Part shown: positions 16,618 through 25,363 of the stretch, one piece after another | Layout: each line of letters opens with the position of its first letter | Position numbering within the stretch: the stretch's first letter is position 1 | Assembly (NCBI GenBank): GCA_005879535.1 | Contig: VBKI01000063.1 | Location: 20,055-84,054 of the forward strand | Length of the DNA: 64,000 nt | Source of the DNA: Deltaproteobacteria bacterium | GTDB lineage: Bacteria > Myxococcota > Myxococcia > Myxococcales > 40CM-4-68-19 | Direction: 5' to 3' | The notes under the pieces: model-generated | Seen by the model: only the letters and a program-made list of their open reading frames with translations | Told to the model about the DNA's origin: nothing | Database searches by the model: none | Position numbers and translations under genes: made by a program

Positions 16618-17672
16618 CGCGGCCCTCCAGACCTTTCGTCGTGCTCCTCCTGCTGGCGACGGGACTGCTGTTGTACGTGGCCTGGCCGTTCCGCACCCCG
16701 CTCTTCCTCGCGGTGGTGATCGCCGCCGTGCTTCACGATCCCCTGGAGCGTCTGACCATCGCGATGCGCGGACGGCGCACCGTCGCCAGCGGGGTGGTGA
16801 CGCTCGCGGTGCTCATCCTGATCGTGGCCCCCTTTGCCGCGCTGGTCGGCTTCGTCACGCGGGAGTTCGCCTCGGGACTGTCGTATCTGCGCGGGACGCT
16901 CGGCGTCACATCCGTGTCCCAGCTGCAAGGCGCGGAGCTGCCGATGCCGCTGCAACGGATGCTCGAGATGCTCCACGTCAGCCGCGAGCAGGTGTTCGAT
17001 CTGGTCACCAGGGTCGTGGAGATCGTTCAGGACGCTCTCCCGGAAATCGTCGCCTCGGGAAGCAAGGCCGTGCTGTCCACCGCGATCATGCTCATCGCGC
17101 TGTACTTCCTGCTCGTCGACGGAGCGCGCGTCGTGCAGTGGGCATGGCGCGTGTCCCCCCTCGATGCCCGCCAGACCGAGGAGCTGACCGCCGAGATGCG
17201 GCGGGTGACCCGGGCGACCGTAATCGGCATCCTCGCCACCGCCGTCTTCCAGGGCATGGCTGCGGCCGGCGGCTACCTCGCGGTTGGCATTCCACACGCG
17301 GCCTTCTTCGGCCTGCTCACCGCGATGGTCTCCTTCGTTCCGGGCGTCGGCACGAGCCTGGTCTGGGCGCCAGCGGCTACCTCTCTCTGGATCGGAGGTC
17401 GCCCCATCGCGGCGGTGGCGCTGGCGTTGTTCTGCCTCATCGTCGTGGTCGGCGCCGAGCAAGTGGGCAAACCGCTGCTGATGCGCGGCCAGGTGCAGAT
17501 GCACACCGGGCTCATCTTCCTCTCGCTGCTCGGCGGCCTCGCGATGTTCGGCCTGCTGGGCATCCTCCTGGGTCCGCTGATCGTCGCCTTCTTCCTGGCC
17601 ATGGTGCGCATCTACGAGCGCGACTTCCGCCACTCCGGAGCTCCGCCCGTAGCCTCCGACAGGGCGGCGTGA
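16614..17672 (+). CDS. AI-2E family transporter (PerM/YdiK type)
   Basis: 352 residues, about eight membrane helices. The central long soluble-looking segment and the conserved C-terminal block 'VSFVPGVGTSLVWAP ... GKPLLMRGQVQMHTGLIF' are typical of the family. Members export small molecules or act as cation antiporters; substrate unknown. GTG start within the stop of the MMPL gene. A TACACT hexamer (16602-16607) lies 6 nt before it and might drive an extra leaderless transcript. It converges with the nuclease gene with one base between. Confidence 0.85.
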   Translation: MTRPSRPFVVLLLLATGLLLYVAWPFRTPLFLAVVIAAVLHDPLERLTIAMRGRRTVASGVVTLAVLILIVAPFAALVGFVTREFASGLSYLRGTLGVTSVSQLQGAELPMPLQRMLEMLHVSREQVFDLVTRVVEIVQDALPEIVASGSKAVLSTAIMLIALYFLLVDGARVVQWAWRVSPLDARQTEELTAEMRRVTRATVIGILATAVFQGMAAAGGYLAVGIPHAAFFGLLTAMVSFVPGVGTSLVWAPAATSLWIGGRPIAAVALALFCLIVVVGAEQVGKPLLMRGQVQMHTGLIFLSLLGGLAMFGLLGILLGPLIVAFFLAMVRIYERDFRHSGAPPVASDRAA

Positions 17673-17673
17673 A

Positions 17674-18471
17674 TCAGGGGCACGCGGCGGCCACGGCGCG
17701 GCTGACGTCGTAGAGCATCGCACCGCGGTCGCTCACGGGCATCGGCCCCGCTGGCATGCGCGTGCGCTGCAGGAGGCGGTTGTAGCCGAGCTCCGCCAGC
17801 GGCCGGAGATGGAAGACGTCGTAAAGATTGTACTCGACCAGCCGGCGCAGCGCGGCCGGGTCACCCTCCCTCTGCGCATGCCAGAGCGCCACCGCGTCGG
17901 CGCCACAGAGGGAAGCAAGGTGCGGCGGACGGAAGAAGCCGACCCGCACTTCGAGCTGCTTCAGGCCTCCCTTGTCCCGCAACCGCTGGTACACGTGGCG
18001 CAGATCGACGTGCACCGCCGGTGGCTCCCACCCGGGCAGGGCGCGGCGCAGGATCGGCACGTCGAAGATCGTCCCGTTGAACGTCACCAGGGCGCGCCAG
18101 CGGCGCGATCGCTCGAGGAATCGGGAGAGGTCTCCGCGAAAGCTGGCCAGGCCATCCGCGTCGAGGACGCCGGCGACGGTGACCTTGTCGCCCGCCGCCT
18201 CGATGTCGAGGAACGCTGCCTCCTCGATGACCTGCGGCAGCAGCCGCCAGTGCTCCGTCTGAGGCAGGGCGCGGCCAAAGAACTCGAGATCGCGCTCGGC
18301 CAACCTCCGCACCGACGCGGCAACTCCTGCGCGCAGCTTTTCGTCGAGCCGTGGCGAGAGGATGTCTCCCTCCGCCGGTACCTCCGCCCAACTGCGCACG
18401 CCAGACAGCCAGAGCTGCCGCTCGCGCAGCGGACCGATTCCGCCGATGTGGCGGAACGAGGCGGTGATCAC
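17674..18471 (-). CDS. Ribonuclease H-like (YprB/DEDD) exonuclease domain protein
   Basis: 265 residues. The N-terminal part 'FRHIGGIGPLRERQLW' is a helix-hairpin-like region. A DnaQ-like fold follows with Asp89-Ile-Glu91 (ExoI), 'TFNGTIFD' with Asp137 (ExoII), and 'YNLYDVFHL' near 225 (ExoIII). This is the YprB-type ribonuclease-H-like family, probably acting on nucleic-acid 3' ends. The GTG start at 18471 sits within the mutT stop (GTGA overlap), linking the two in one transcript. Confidence 0.8.
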   Translation of the reverse strand: MITASFRHIGGIGPLRERQLWLSGVRSWAEVPAEGDILSPRLDEKLRAGVAASVRRLAERDLEFFGRALPQTEHWRLLPQVIEEAAFLDIEAAGDKVTVAGVLDADGLASFRGDLSRFLERSRRWRALVTFNGTIFDVPILRRALPGWEPPAVHVDLRHVYQRLRDKGGLKQLEVRVGFFRPPHLASLCGADAVALWHAQREGDPAALRRLVEYNLYDVFHLRPLAELGYNRLLQRTRMPAGPMPVSDRGAMLYDVSRAVAAACP

Positions 18472-18875
18472 GGGAGCTCCTCTTCGGCCAGCCGCGTGAG
18501 GAGCGGAATGTCCGCTTCGCAGAACGGCAACCCCGGGAGATCGCGCCGCGACACCCATTTGATCTCCTCGCAGGCGAGCGGCCGCGGCTCCTCGCCCGCG
18601 TGCAACGCGCAGCGATAGAGAGCCAATTCCACCTGCAGGTCGGGGTAGATGTGCTCGACGCGCGCGTACTCCTCACCGATCGACGCGCGCACTCCCAGCT
18701 CCTCGCGGAGCTCGCGCGCAAGCGCCGCGCGCTCGCCTTCGCCCGGTTCCACCTTCCCGCCGGGGAACTCCCACAGGGATGCACGCTCGCCCTTGGGACG
18801 GCGCAGCGACACGAGCACCTTGCCCTTGCGCTCGATCACCGCCGCGACCACCAGCACGCGGCGGAGCGCCGTCAT
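18468..18875 (-). CDS. mutT: MutT-like Nudix hydrolase (8-oxo-dGTP diphosphatase)
   Basis: 135 residues. The Nudix box GX5EX7REUXEEXGU is complete in 'GGKVEPGEGERAALARELREELGV'. The short length and 'VLVVAAVIERKGKVLVSLRR' start match MutT, which removes oxidised dGTP. ATG overlaps the stop of the bamB-like gene (ATGA). Substrate specificity is inferred from family. Confidence 0.88.
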   Translation of the reverse strand: MTALRRVLVVAAVIERKGKVLVSLRRPKGERASLWEFPGGKVEPGEGERAALARELREELGVRASIGEEYARVEHIYPDLQVELALYRCALHAGEEPRPLACEEIKWVSRRDLPGLPFCEADIPLLTRLAEEELP

Positions 18876-19978
18876 GGAAGGAGGCCCAGGGAGAACAGCG
18901 TCCCGGCGTTGGAGAGCACATACGCGACGCCCGGCAACGCGTATACCGGCTGGGAGAATCCGCTCCCCGGATCGAAGGCGCCGCGCGCTTCGCCCGTTTC
19001 CAGATCCACGCCGAAGAGGGGACCGCGATCGAGGGCAACGATGATCATTCCGCCCACCGCAACGGGCTGCGTGGGATAGCGGTCCTTGCCCAGCTGGAGC
19101 GTCCACAGCTTCATGCCGGTCGAGCGATCGAGCCCCACCAGCTCGCCGCGGCCGCCGCCCACCACCCGGGCGCCCTCGACGACAACGTGATTCGCCCCGG
19201 CGAGCGCGTACGTCCAGGCGGGCTCGCCGCTCGTCGCGTCGAGGGCGACGATTCCAGCCTTGGCGCTGGCCACATAGATGCGCGTATCCGCCTCGGGCGC
19301 GTCGATCGCGTCGATGTCCAGGTAGTCGCCGGTACCGCTCACCTGGCGCGTCCAACGCGCGACGCCGTTGTCAGGCTGTATCGCCGCCACGGTGCCGTCC
19401 GCGAAGGCGGCGAAGAGAGACCCGCGCGCGATCTTCGGTTGCGCGTCGCCGCGAATCGTGAAACCGCCGGGAGCGTCGCGGTGGAACTTCCACAGCCGCT
19501 TGCCGTCCTTGAGGGCGAGCGCGGTGACGGACTGCTCGCTCGACATCACGAAAAGCCGGCCCTCGGAAGCCGTCGGCTGCGTGGTCAACTCCTCGCGGAG
19601 ATCGGCCCGCCAGCGCAAGGCGCCGGAGAAGCGGTTGAGCGCGTAGACGACGCCGTCGCCGCCGGCCACGTAGAGCGTTTCGCCGTCGACCAAGGGCGCC
19701 GCGAGGATGGCGCCACCCGCCTGGAACGTCCATGCCGTCTTGCCGCGGAAGAGGCAGCGCACCGCACCATTGCGTGTCCCCACGTAGAGTCGCGTCTGTG
19801 CGCTGTCGAGGACCGGGGTGGCGGTCTCCGCGGGTGAGAACGGCAACTTCTCCTGGGGCACGATGTGCTGCATCTCGCCGACGAAGAATGGAGGATCGAG
19901 CGCTGCGCCGCGATTCGACGGACGCGCAGAATGCTCGAGAGGCGTCCAGGAGAAGGCCAAAAGGGCGAGCAGGATCAC
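18872..19978 (-). CDS. bamB: BamB-like PQQ-repeat beta-propeller protein
   Basis: 368 residues. Seven or so repeats of the type 'GDGVVYALNRFSGALRWR', 'GTVAAIQPDNGVARWTR' and 'GELVGLDRSTGMKLWTL', the propeller blades of BamB/YfgL. BamB is a periplasmic lipoprotein of the outer-membrane barrel assembly machine. Here a signal-like hydrophobic start is present but no Cys lipobox is seen. The position directly after a YfgM-like gene (ATGA overlap) matches the conserved yfgM-bamB order in proteobacteria; der, usually next, is 6 kb away. Confidence 0.75.
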   Translation of the reverse strand: MILLALLAFSWTPLEHSARPSNRGAALDPPFFVGEMQHIVPQEKLPFSPAETATPVLDSAQTRLYVGTRNGAVRCLFRGKTAWTFQAGGAILAAPLVDGETLYVAGGDGVVYALNRFSGALRWRADLREELTTQPTASEGRLFVMSSEQSVTALALKDGKRLWKFHRDAPGGFTIRGDAQPKIARGSLFAAFADGTVAAIQPDNGVARWTRQVSGTGDYLDIDAIDAPEADTRIYVASAKAGIVALDATSGEPAWTYALAGANHVVVEGARVVGGGRGELVGLDRSTGMKLWTLQLGKDRYPTQPVAVGGMIIVALDRGPLFGVDLETGEARGAFDPGSGFSQPVYALPGVAYVLSNAGTLFSLGLLP

Positions 19979-20742
19979 TTCTGCTTCTTCCCTTGCGGCT
20001 TCTCCGCCTGTGCCTTCGGGGGAGACGGCGGAAGCGAAGCCAGCTCCAGCCGTTCGTTCGCGTCGCGGACCACGTCCGCTTCCTTCGGGTGATCCTTCGC
20101 CACCCTCTCGAGCTGCTGGCGCGCATCCGGCTTGCCCTGCACCAGCGCGAGCCGGGCGACCTGGTAATCGGCGCGGGCCGGAAGATCGAGCTCGCGGAGC
20201 TTCTCGAACGCCGCTCGCGCATCATCGAGATGGTTCTGCGCTTCCAGGGCGTATCCGAGCGACTCCTGCGCGAACGGGCGCAGCGGATGATCCTTCGCGG
20301 CGCTGGCGAGGAATGCCTCCAGATCTTTCTGCGCACCGGCCCCGTCGCCGGACTTCAGCTTGTGGAACCCGATCTCGGCGGCTGCTGTCCGCGCCGCAGT
20401 CGTGCCACCGTGATCCGCCCGCACCTTATCCAGCGCGGCGATCATCGCCTTTTCCCGCTCTTCCTTGGTCGCGAACGTCTGCTGGCCTGGCTCGGAGGCT
20501 GTGTCACCGGAGATGGGCCGCGACTGCAGCTCGAGCGCCTCCGCGAGCTCTCCGCCGGCCTTGGCCTCGCGCGAGGATCGCCAGGCCGTCACTCCCCAGG
20601 CGATCAGCACGATCGCGATCACCGCTCCGGCCGCGCCCAGCACGGGCCCGCGGTTCGCGACCATCCAGCTCATCGCCCGCCCGGCGACGACCTGGAATTC
20701 GTCCGGTCGCTTCAGCTGCTTGCGATCGATCTTCTCGGCCAC
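19975..20742 (-). CDS. YfgM-like membrane-anchored TPR protein
   Basis: 255 residues. A basic N-terminus, one membrane helix ('VLGAAGAVIAIVLIAWGV', about 33-50) and periplasmic TPR-like helices with 'GYALEAQNHLDDARAAFEKL' fit YfgM/UPF0070, which works with the translocon and chaperones at the inner membrane. A Lys/Gln-rich tail ends the protein. GTG 20742 is chosen for GGAGG 7 nt upstream. It heads the yfgM-bamB-mutT-nuclease transcript. Confidence 0.75.
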   Translation of the reverse strand: MAEKIDRKQLKRPDEFQVVAGRAMSWMVANRGPVLGAAGAVIAIVLIAWGVTAWRSSREAKAGGELAEALELQSRPISGDTASEPGQQTFATKEEREKAMIAALDKVRADHGGTTAARTAAAEIGFHKLKSGDGAGAQKDLEAFLASAAKDHPLRPFAQESLGYALEAQNHLDDARAAFEKLRELDLPARADYQVARLALVQGKPDARQQLERVAKDHPKEADVVRDANERLELASLPPSPPKAQAEKPQGKKQK

Positions 20743-20817
20743 TCGAATGCCTCCTGCAGGACGCGCTTTTCTCGCGGAACTCCCCCGCGAAGTCAATCGG
20801 CGTGTAAGGTGCATGCC

Positions 20818-21312
20818 GTGCGCCTGCTCGTCGCGCTTCTGTTCGCATTCCCGGCAGGGGCCGCGCCGCTGAGGGCGGGGACCCCACAGCTCCAGCTGCG
20901 GCTGGAAGGACTTTTCGGCCAACCGACCACGCAGCTCGGCGCCCGCGGCGGCCTCGGGGTCGGCGTCGGGTGGCGGATGACCGATCAGCTCTGGATCGTT
21001 GGCGACGCCGCGCAGCGCGCAGCGCCAGGCGGCGGCATCGGGTCTCTGGCCTTCGGCCTGCAGGCCACACTGGACGCGACGCCGATCTCTCCCTATCTGG
21101 AGGTCGCCGTGGTCGATCTCTCCAATCGCAAGGCGCTCGGCTATTCGCTCGCGACGCGCACCGGCCTCGGGGCGGACTGGATGTTCTCGCGCGGCGCCGG
21201 CATTGGAGTCGTGGTGCGGACCTACACCGCCCTCGATCCGGAGAACGACATCCCAACCGTGGCGGGCCTGGAAGCCGCGTTCCGGCTCGTCCTCACCCCC
21301 GGAGCACTGTGA
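20818..21312 (+). CDS. Small predicted outer-membrane beta-barrel protein
   Basis: 164 residues with a short signal peptide ('LLVALLFAFPAGAAPL') and alternating-pattern strands ('GGLGVGVGWRMTDQLWIVGDAA', 'AGIGVVVRTYTALD'). Looks like an eight-strand barrel; role unknown. GTG 20818 is chosen because it begins the signal peptide. Its stop overlaps the next ATG by one base. Confidence 0.6.
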   Translation: MRLLVALLFAFPAGAAPLRAGTPQLQLRLEGLFGQPTTQLGARGGLGVGVGWRMTDQLWIVGDAAQRAAPGGGIGSLAFGLQATLDATPISPYLEVAVVDLSNRKALGYSLATRTGLGADWMFSRGAGIGVVVRTYTALDPENDIPTVAGLEAAFRLVLTPGAL

Positions 21313-22322
21313 TGCGCGCTGTTCGCTGCGAGCGGCAGGGGCCGCCGGAAGAGATGAAGCTGATCGAGCTCCCGGATCCGAAGCCCGCGAATGGCGAGGC
21401 CGTGGTGCGGCTCCACTTCTGTGGGCTCAATCACCGGGACGTCTGGATCCGGCAGGGCCTGTATGCCCGCATCCAGCTGCCCTCCGTGCTCGGATCCGAC
21501 GGCGCTGGAGTGGTGGAGTCGGTAGGCGCGGACGTCGATTCAAAGCTGGTGGGGAAGCGCGCGGTGATCATCCCCTGCGAGAGGTGGGGGCCCGACCCGG
21601 CGGTCCAGAGCAAGGACTTCCTCATCCTGGGGATGCCGCGGCAGGGGACGATGGCGGAGAAGATCGCCGTTCCTGCCTCGATGATCGTCGACCTCCCGGA
21701 GAGCATCTCCTTCGAGGACGCCGCCGCCCTCCCCGTCGCGGGAATCACGGCGTATCGCTCACTCGTTACGCGCGGCGGCCTCAAGCGCGGTGAGCACGTG
21801 TGGGTCACCGGAATCGGCGGCGGCGTCGCCACGCTCGCGATGCTGTTTGCCAAGGCGCTCGGCGCACAAGTCTCGGTGACGTCGGGAAGCGACGAGAAGC
21901 TGGCGAAGGCCCGCGAGCTCGGCGCGATCGCCGCCGCGAACTACAAGGCCAAGGGCTGGGAAAAGGATCTCGTTGCGCAGGCGGGTCGTCCGCCGTCGCT
22001 GGTCATCGATGGAGCGGGCGGAGATGGCCTGAACAGCCTGATCGGCGCCATCGCACCTGCGGGACGAATCGTCATGTACGGCGCGACCCGGATGTCGCCG
22101 AGCAAGCTCGACATGGCGAAGATCTTCTTCAAGCAGATCGACCTGCGCGGCACGACCATGGGGACCGACGACGAGTTCCGCGCGATGGTCAAGCTCGTCG
22201 CGGAGCATCGGATCAAGCCGGTGATCGACCGGATCTTTCCCCTCTCGCAAGCGGTGGAAGCGAACCGGCTGCTCGAGGAATCGGCGCAGATGGGGAAGAT
22301 CCTGCTCGATTGCCGCAGCTAG
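21312..22322 (+). CDS. Zinc-type alcohol dehydrogenase / quinone oxidoreductase (MDR superfamily)
   Basis: 336 residues. The GroES-like N-terminal domain has 'FCGLNHRDVWIRQG' and 'GSDGAGVVESVG'. The Rossmann domain holds the nucleotide-binding 'VWVTGIGGGVATLAMLFAKA'. The structural-zinc cysteines are missing and the 'NHRD' motif points to the quinone oxidoreductase/enoyl reductase side of the family. Cytoplasmic NAD(P)H-dependent enzyme; substrate unknown. Starts inside the stop of the barrel gene. Confidence 0.85.
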   Translation: MRAVRCERQGPPEEMKLIELPDPKPANGEAVVRLHFCGLNHRDVWIRQGLYARIQLPSVLGSDGAGVVESVGADVDSKLVGKRAVIIPCERWGPDPAVQSKDFLILGMPRQGTMAEKIAVPASMIVDLPESISFEDAAALPVAGITAYRSLVTRGGLKRGEHVWVTGIGGGVATLAMLFAKALGAQVSVTSGSDEKLAKARELGAIAAANYKAKGWEKDLVAQAGRPPSLVIDGAGGDGLNSLIGAIAPAGRIVMYGATRMSPSKLDMAKIFFKQIDLRGTTMGTDDEFRAMVKLVAEHRIKPVIDRIFPLSQAVEANRLLEESAQMGKILLDCRS

Positions 22323-22326
22323 GGAG

Positions 22327-23379
22327 TCAAATCCCCCGCAGCGAGGTGCGCGCAACGCCCAGGGCCAGCCCGAAACGCGCATCGGGCGACTCGATCCACC
22401 GTTCCGGCGTGAACCCGGCCGAGTCGATCATCCGGAGCACTTGTTCGCGGGTGAACCGGCGCGAGATCTCGGTGCGGATGCCTTCGCCGCGGGCGAGCCG
22501 GAGCGTCGAGCCCAGCCGCCCGAGATCGACGTCCATCGCCTCGCGCGCCACCAGCCACATCTCGATCCGCTGCTTCTCGACGACGTACGGGGCATAGTGA
22601 GCGAACTTTTCCGCGTCGAAATTGCTGCGGACGAACGAGTTCACGTTGCGCAGGACGTTCCGGTTGAAGGCGGCCGTGATCCCCTGCGGGTCGTTGTACG
22701 CAAGATGGAGCGCGGCTGGATCGGTGATCAGGTTGGCGCCGAGCAGCAACAGATCGTCCTGCTCCATGTGCTCGCGGACGCGGGAGAGGAACTTTACGGC
22801 CGCTTCGTCCTCGTCGTTGCCGATGGTCCCGCCGAGGAAGAGCACCAGCCTCCGTCCGCCGGCGGGCTTCGGCGGCAACTGCAGCGCCTGCGTGTAATCG
22901 GCGAGAACGTGCTCGACCGGAATCTCCGGCCGCGCCGCGGCGAGGATCTCCTTCGTCCGCTGCAGCGCGTGCGCGCTGATGTCGACGGCGACGTACTTCG
23001 GACGTCCGCCGGCGGCCAGCGCGGCGTCGAGCAGCGCAACCGTCTTGGAGGCGGCGCCGCTGCCCAACTCCACCACGTCGGTGAGCTTCCGGCCTCCCGC
23101 CGATTCGACGAGCGCAGCCGCGCGCGCCTCCAGCAGCGCACGCTCGGTGGCGGTGGGGAAATACTCGGGCAGCCGCGTGATCTGCTCGAAGAGCGCGCTA
23201 CCAGCGTCGTCGTAGAAGTACTTGGAGGGAATCTCGCGCGGCGCGCGCGACAGCGCCTCGCGCAACTCGCGCAGCGCAGCGCTCTCCGCGTCGAGGCTGA
23301 CCAGCGTGGCGGTCCGGGGCGAGCGCGCTCCAGGCAGGAGGCCGCGCCGCACGCGACGCGCCGGCGATCTCCGTTGCAT
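22327..23379 (-). CDS. egtD: L-histidine N-alpha-methyltransferase
   Basis: 350 residues. EgtD trimethylates histidine to hercynine in ergothioneine synthesis. Visible family features are 'PSKYFYDDAGSALFEQIT', SAM motif 'VELGSGAASKT', 'FLGGTIGN' and the 'YNDPQGITAAFNRN' segment. The N-terminal 20 residues are Arg-rich and may be a slightly wrong start. It is last in egtC-egtB-egtD, overlapping egtB by one base (TGATG). Confidence 0.93.
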   Translation of the reverse strand: MQRRSPARRVRRGLLPGARSPRTATLVSLDAESAALRELREALSRAPREIPSKYFYDDAGSALFEQITRLPEYFPTATERALLEARAAALVESAGGRKLTDVVELGSGAASKTVALLDAALAAGGRPKYVAVDISAHALQRTKEILAAARPEIPVEHVLADYTQALQLPPKPAGGRRLVLFLGGTIGNDEDEAAVKFLSRVREHMEQDDLLLLGANLITDPAALHLAYNDPQGITAAFNRNVLRNVNSFVRSNFDAEKFAHYAPYVVEKQRIEMWLVAREAMDVDLGRLGSTLRLARGEGIRTEISRRFTREQVLRMIDSAGFTPERWIESPDARFGLALGVARTSLRGI

Positions 23380-24446
23380 CACATCCCCCCCGCGCAGCGG
23401 AATCCGCTGGGTATCTCGCGGACGCCTGGTTCGTACCAGTTCCGGAGGGTTGGACGCAAAAGCTCCGGGGACGTTGCCCAGGACCCGCCCCGAAGAACGC
23501 GATGGGTGCCGAACCACGGCACCGAGTACCCTTCATAGGGGTACGAACGGAATTCCGGGTACGGCAAGAACCAGCTCGAGGTCCATTCCCAGACGCCCGC
23601 GGCCTCGATCCGCGCTGCCTCGAGCTCATGTTCCGTCGGCAGCCGTGCTCCCCGCCAGCGCGCGTAGGCGTCCGCCTCGTACCAGGAGACGCAGGTCACC
23701 GGAGCGTCCGTGTGCTGCTCCCGAAACCCGAGTGGCGCCCGCACGTTGTGCTTCGTGCGCCATTCCCAGCCTTGCGGGTTCCAATGCGCTGCCTCGCGAT
23801 AGCCGCCGGCCGCCACGAACGGCGCATATTCGCCCGCGGTGACGGGTACCCGATCGATCCACCATGGTTCCAGCTCGACCTCGTGCGGCGGCCGCTCGTT
23901 GTCGTAGGCGCGCGCCGCGTCCGCGTAGCCGACCACCACGCGCCCCCCGGCGAATTCGAGTCGCCCCGCGGACCGGACGTGCAGCGGCGGCGGCATCCGG
24001 TGCAGCCTCTTTTCGAAGAGGGCCGCGATCACCTGGACGTGCTCCGCGTGCTGCAGCTCGTGTTGCGCGACGTGCTGGACGAGGAAGCTCTCCGGCAGCC
24101 CGAGCACGCCAGGAACGCGCCCAGCCCGCAGTCCTGCGCAGACGCGCTCCAGCACGTCGTCGAGGAGACAGCGCAGCTCGGACGGCTTCGGGAGCTTCCC
24201 GCGCGCCGCCTTCGCGATCGCGGCGGGATCGAAGAGCCGCCCATACTCGTGACGCTCTCCCGGAAGGAGCCAGCGCGCCTGCACCGATGCGACGTGGCCC
24301 AGATGCCAGCCGATGGGGCTGTAAGCTGGACTCGGCTGCCGCATCCAGCGCCCTTCCGCAACGGGATCGACGGCCTGTTGCAGGAAGCGGCGCGCGGATT
24401 CCAGCTCGGCGATCAGCGGATCGCGGGCAGTGGCGCGCGCTCTCAC
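23379..24446 (-). CDS. egtB: Hercynine sulfoxide synthase-type oxygenase
   Basis: 355 residues. EgtB is an iron enzyme that joins hercynine to gamma-glutamylcysteine (or cysteine). The N-terminal DinB-like helical domain has 'GWHLGHV' and 'HVAQHELQHAEH', carrying the His-rich iron site. The C-terminal formylglycine-generating-enzyme-like domain shows 'GVWEWTSSWF', 'RVLRGGSWAT' and 'GFRCAGG'. GTG start overlapping egtC (GTGA). The presence of egtC suggests the gamma-glutamylcysteine route. Confidence 0.93.
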   Translation of the reverse strand: MRARATARDPLIAELESARRFLQQAVDPVAEGRWMRQPSPAYSPIGWHLGHVASVQARWLLPGERHEYGRLFDPAAIAKAARGKLPKPSELRCLLDDVLERVCAGLRAGRVPGVLGLPESFLVQHVAQHELQHAEHVQVIAALFEKRLHRMPPPLHVRSAGRLEFAGGRVVVGYADAARAYDNERPPHEVELEPWWIDRVPVTAGEYAPFVAAGGYREAAHWNPQGWEWRTKHNVRAPLGFREQHTDAPVTCVSWYEADAYARWRGARLPTEHELEAARIEAAGVWEWTSSWFLPYPEFRSYPYEGYSVPWFGTHRVLRGGSWATSPELLRPTLRNWYEPGVREIPSGFRCAGGM

Positions 24447-25207
24447 CGCAAAGCCTCGAGATGCAGGTCATGTCCTGCCCGCGCGATGGCCAGATGGTCC
24501 GCGGGGATCTCCTTCCAGCGCCCGCCGTCGAGCGGCTCGGAGGCCAGGCAGACTCCTTGCTGGAACGGCGCCCAGTAGAGGCTCGCGGGCTTCAGCCCGC
24601 GCGCCCAACGGACACCCACGAGCTGCTCTCCGTCACCGAGAAGCACCGTCGCGACCGCCGTGCGATCGAGTCCGGCGCAGATGGCATCGAGGCGGCCGAT
24701 GGCTGTGCGCACTGCCTCGGGCAGCGGTTGCGCCGCGTCGAGGACGAGCGCAAAGATGTGCTCCGAGTCGCTGCTACCCTCGATCGATTCGTAAGCCTCG
24801 GTCCCCAGCCCTTCGCGAATCGCGCGCTGCACACCGCGGCTGAACCCAGTGATGAATCCGTTGTGGGCGAATGCGATCCTGCCGCGCGCGAACGGCTGCA
24901 CGTTGGCGAGCTCGAACCCGATCCCCGGCGTGGCCGAGCGCACGGCGCCGATGAGCGAGCGAACCACCAGGCGCTCGTTCATCCACCTCTGGTTCGGGTC
25001 GGCCCAGATCGGCGCAGCGGTGCGGTACAGCGCAGGCTCCGGATTGGCGTCATCGAGCCAGAGCGCGGCGCCGTAACCGTCGGCGTTGACCGTTCCGCTC
25101 TGCATCTCGCGTGGCCGGTAGCTCTGGACGAGCAGGGAGTGCGGCGGCGCGGAGACAATCTCCCCCACCCGGAGCGGCCGCCCCACGTAGCCCGCCATGC
25201 GACACAT
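24443..25207 (-). CDS. egtC: Gamma-glutamyl-hercynylcysteine sulfoxide hydrolase (class II amidotransferase)
   Basis: 254 residues. Starts MCRMAGY, with Cys2 as the N-terminal nucleophile after Met removal. 'NADGYGAALW' and 'FAHNGFITGF' are class II glutamine amidotransferase motifs. EgtC removes the glutamyl group from the EgtB product. It heads the operon; the 156-base gap upstream (25208-25363) shows no gene. Neither egtA nor egtE is in the window. Confidence 0.9.
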   Translation of the reverse strand: MCRMAGYVGRPLRVGEIVSAPPHSLLVQSYRPREMQSGTVNADGYGAALWLDDANPEPALYRTAAPIWADPNQRWMNERLVVRSLIGAVRSATPGIGFELANVQPFARGRIAFAHNGFITGFSRGVQRAIREGLGTEAYESIEGSSDSEHIFALVLDAAQPLPEAVRTAIGRLDAICAGLDRTAVATVLLGDGEQLVGVRWARGLKPASLYWAPFQQGVCLASEPLDGGRWKEIPADHLAIARAGHDLHLEALR

Positions 25208-25363
25208 TGCTTACAGGCTGCGCTCTGAGCCGACCTGTTGCAAGCGCCGGTCCTCGGGGGTGTCGCAAAGCGAAGCGGTGCGGGCCGCGAAGTGATTCGT
25301 CACCACCCGATCCCCGTCCTCGGCGAGCAACACTCGGCCGCGCCGCTAGGGGACAGAAGAGTC

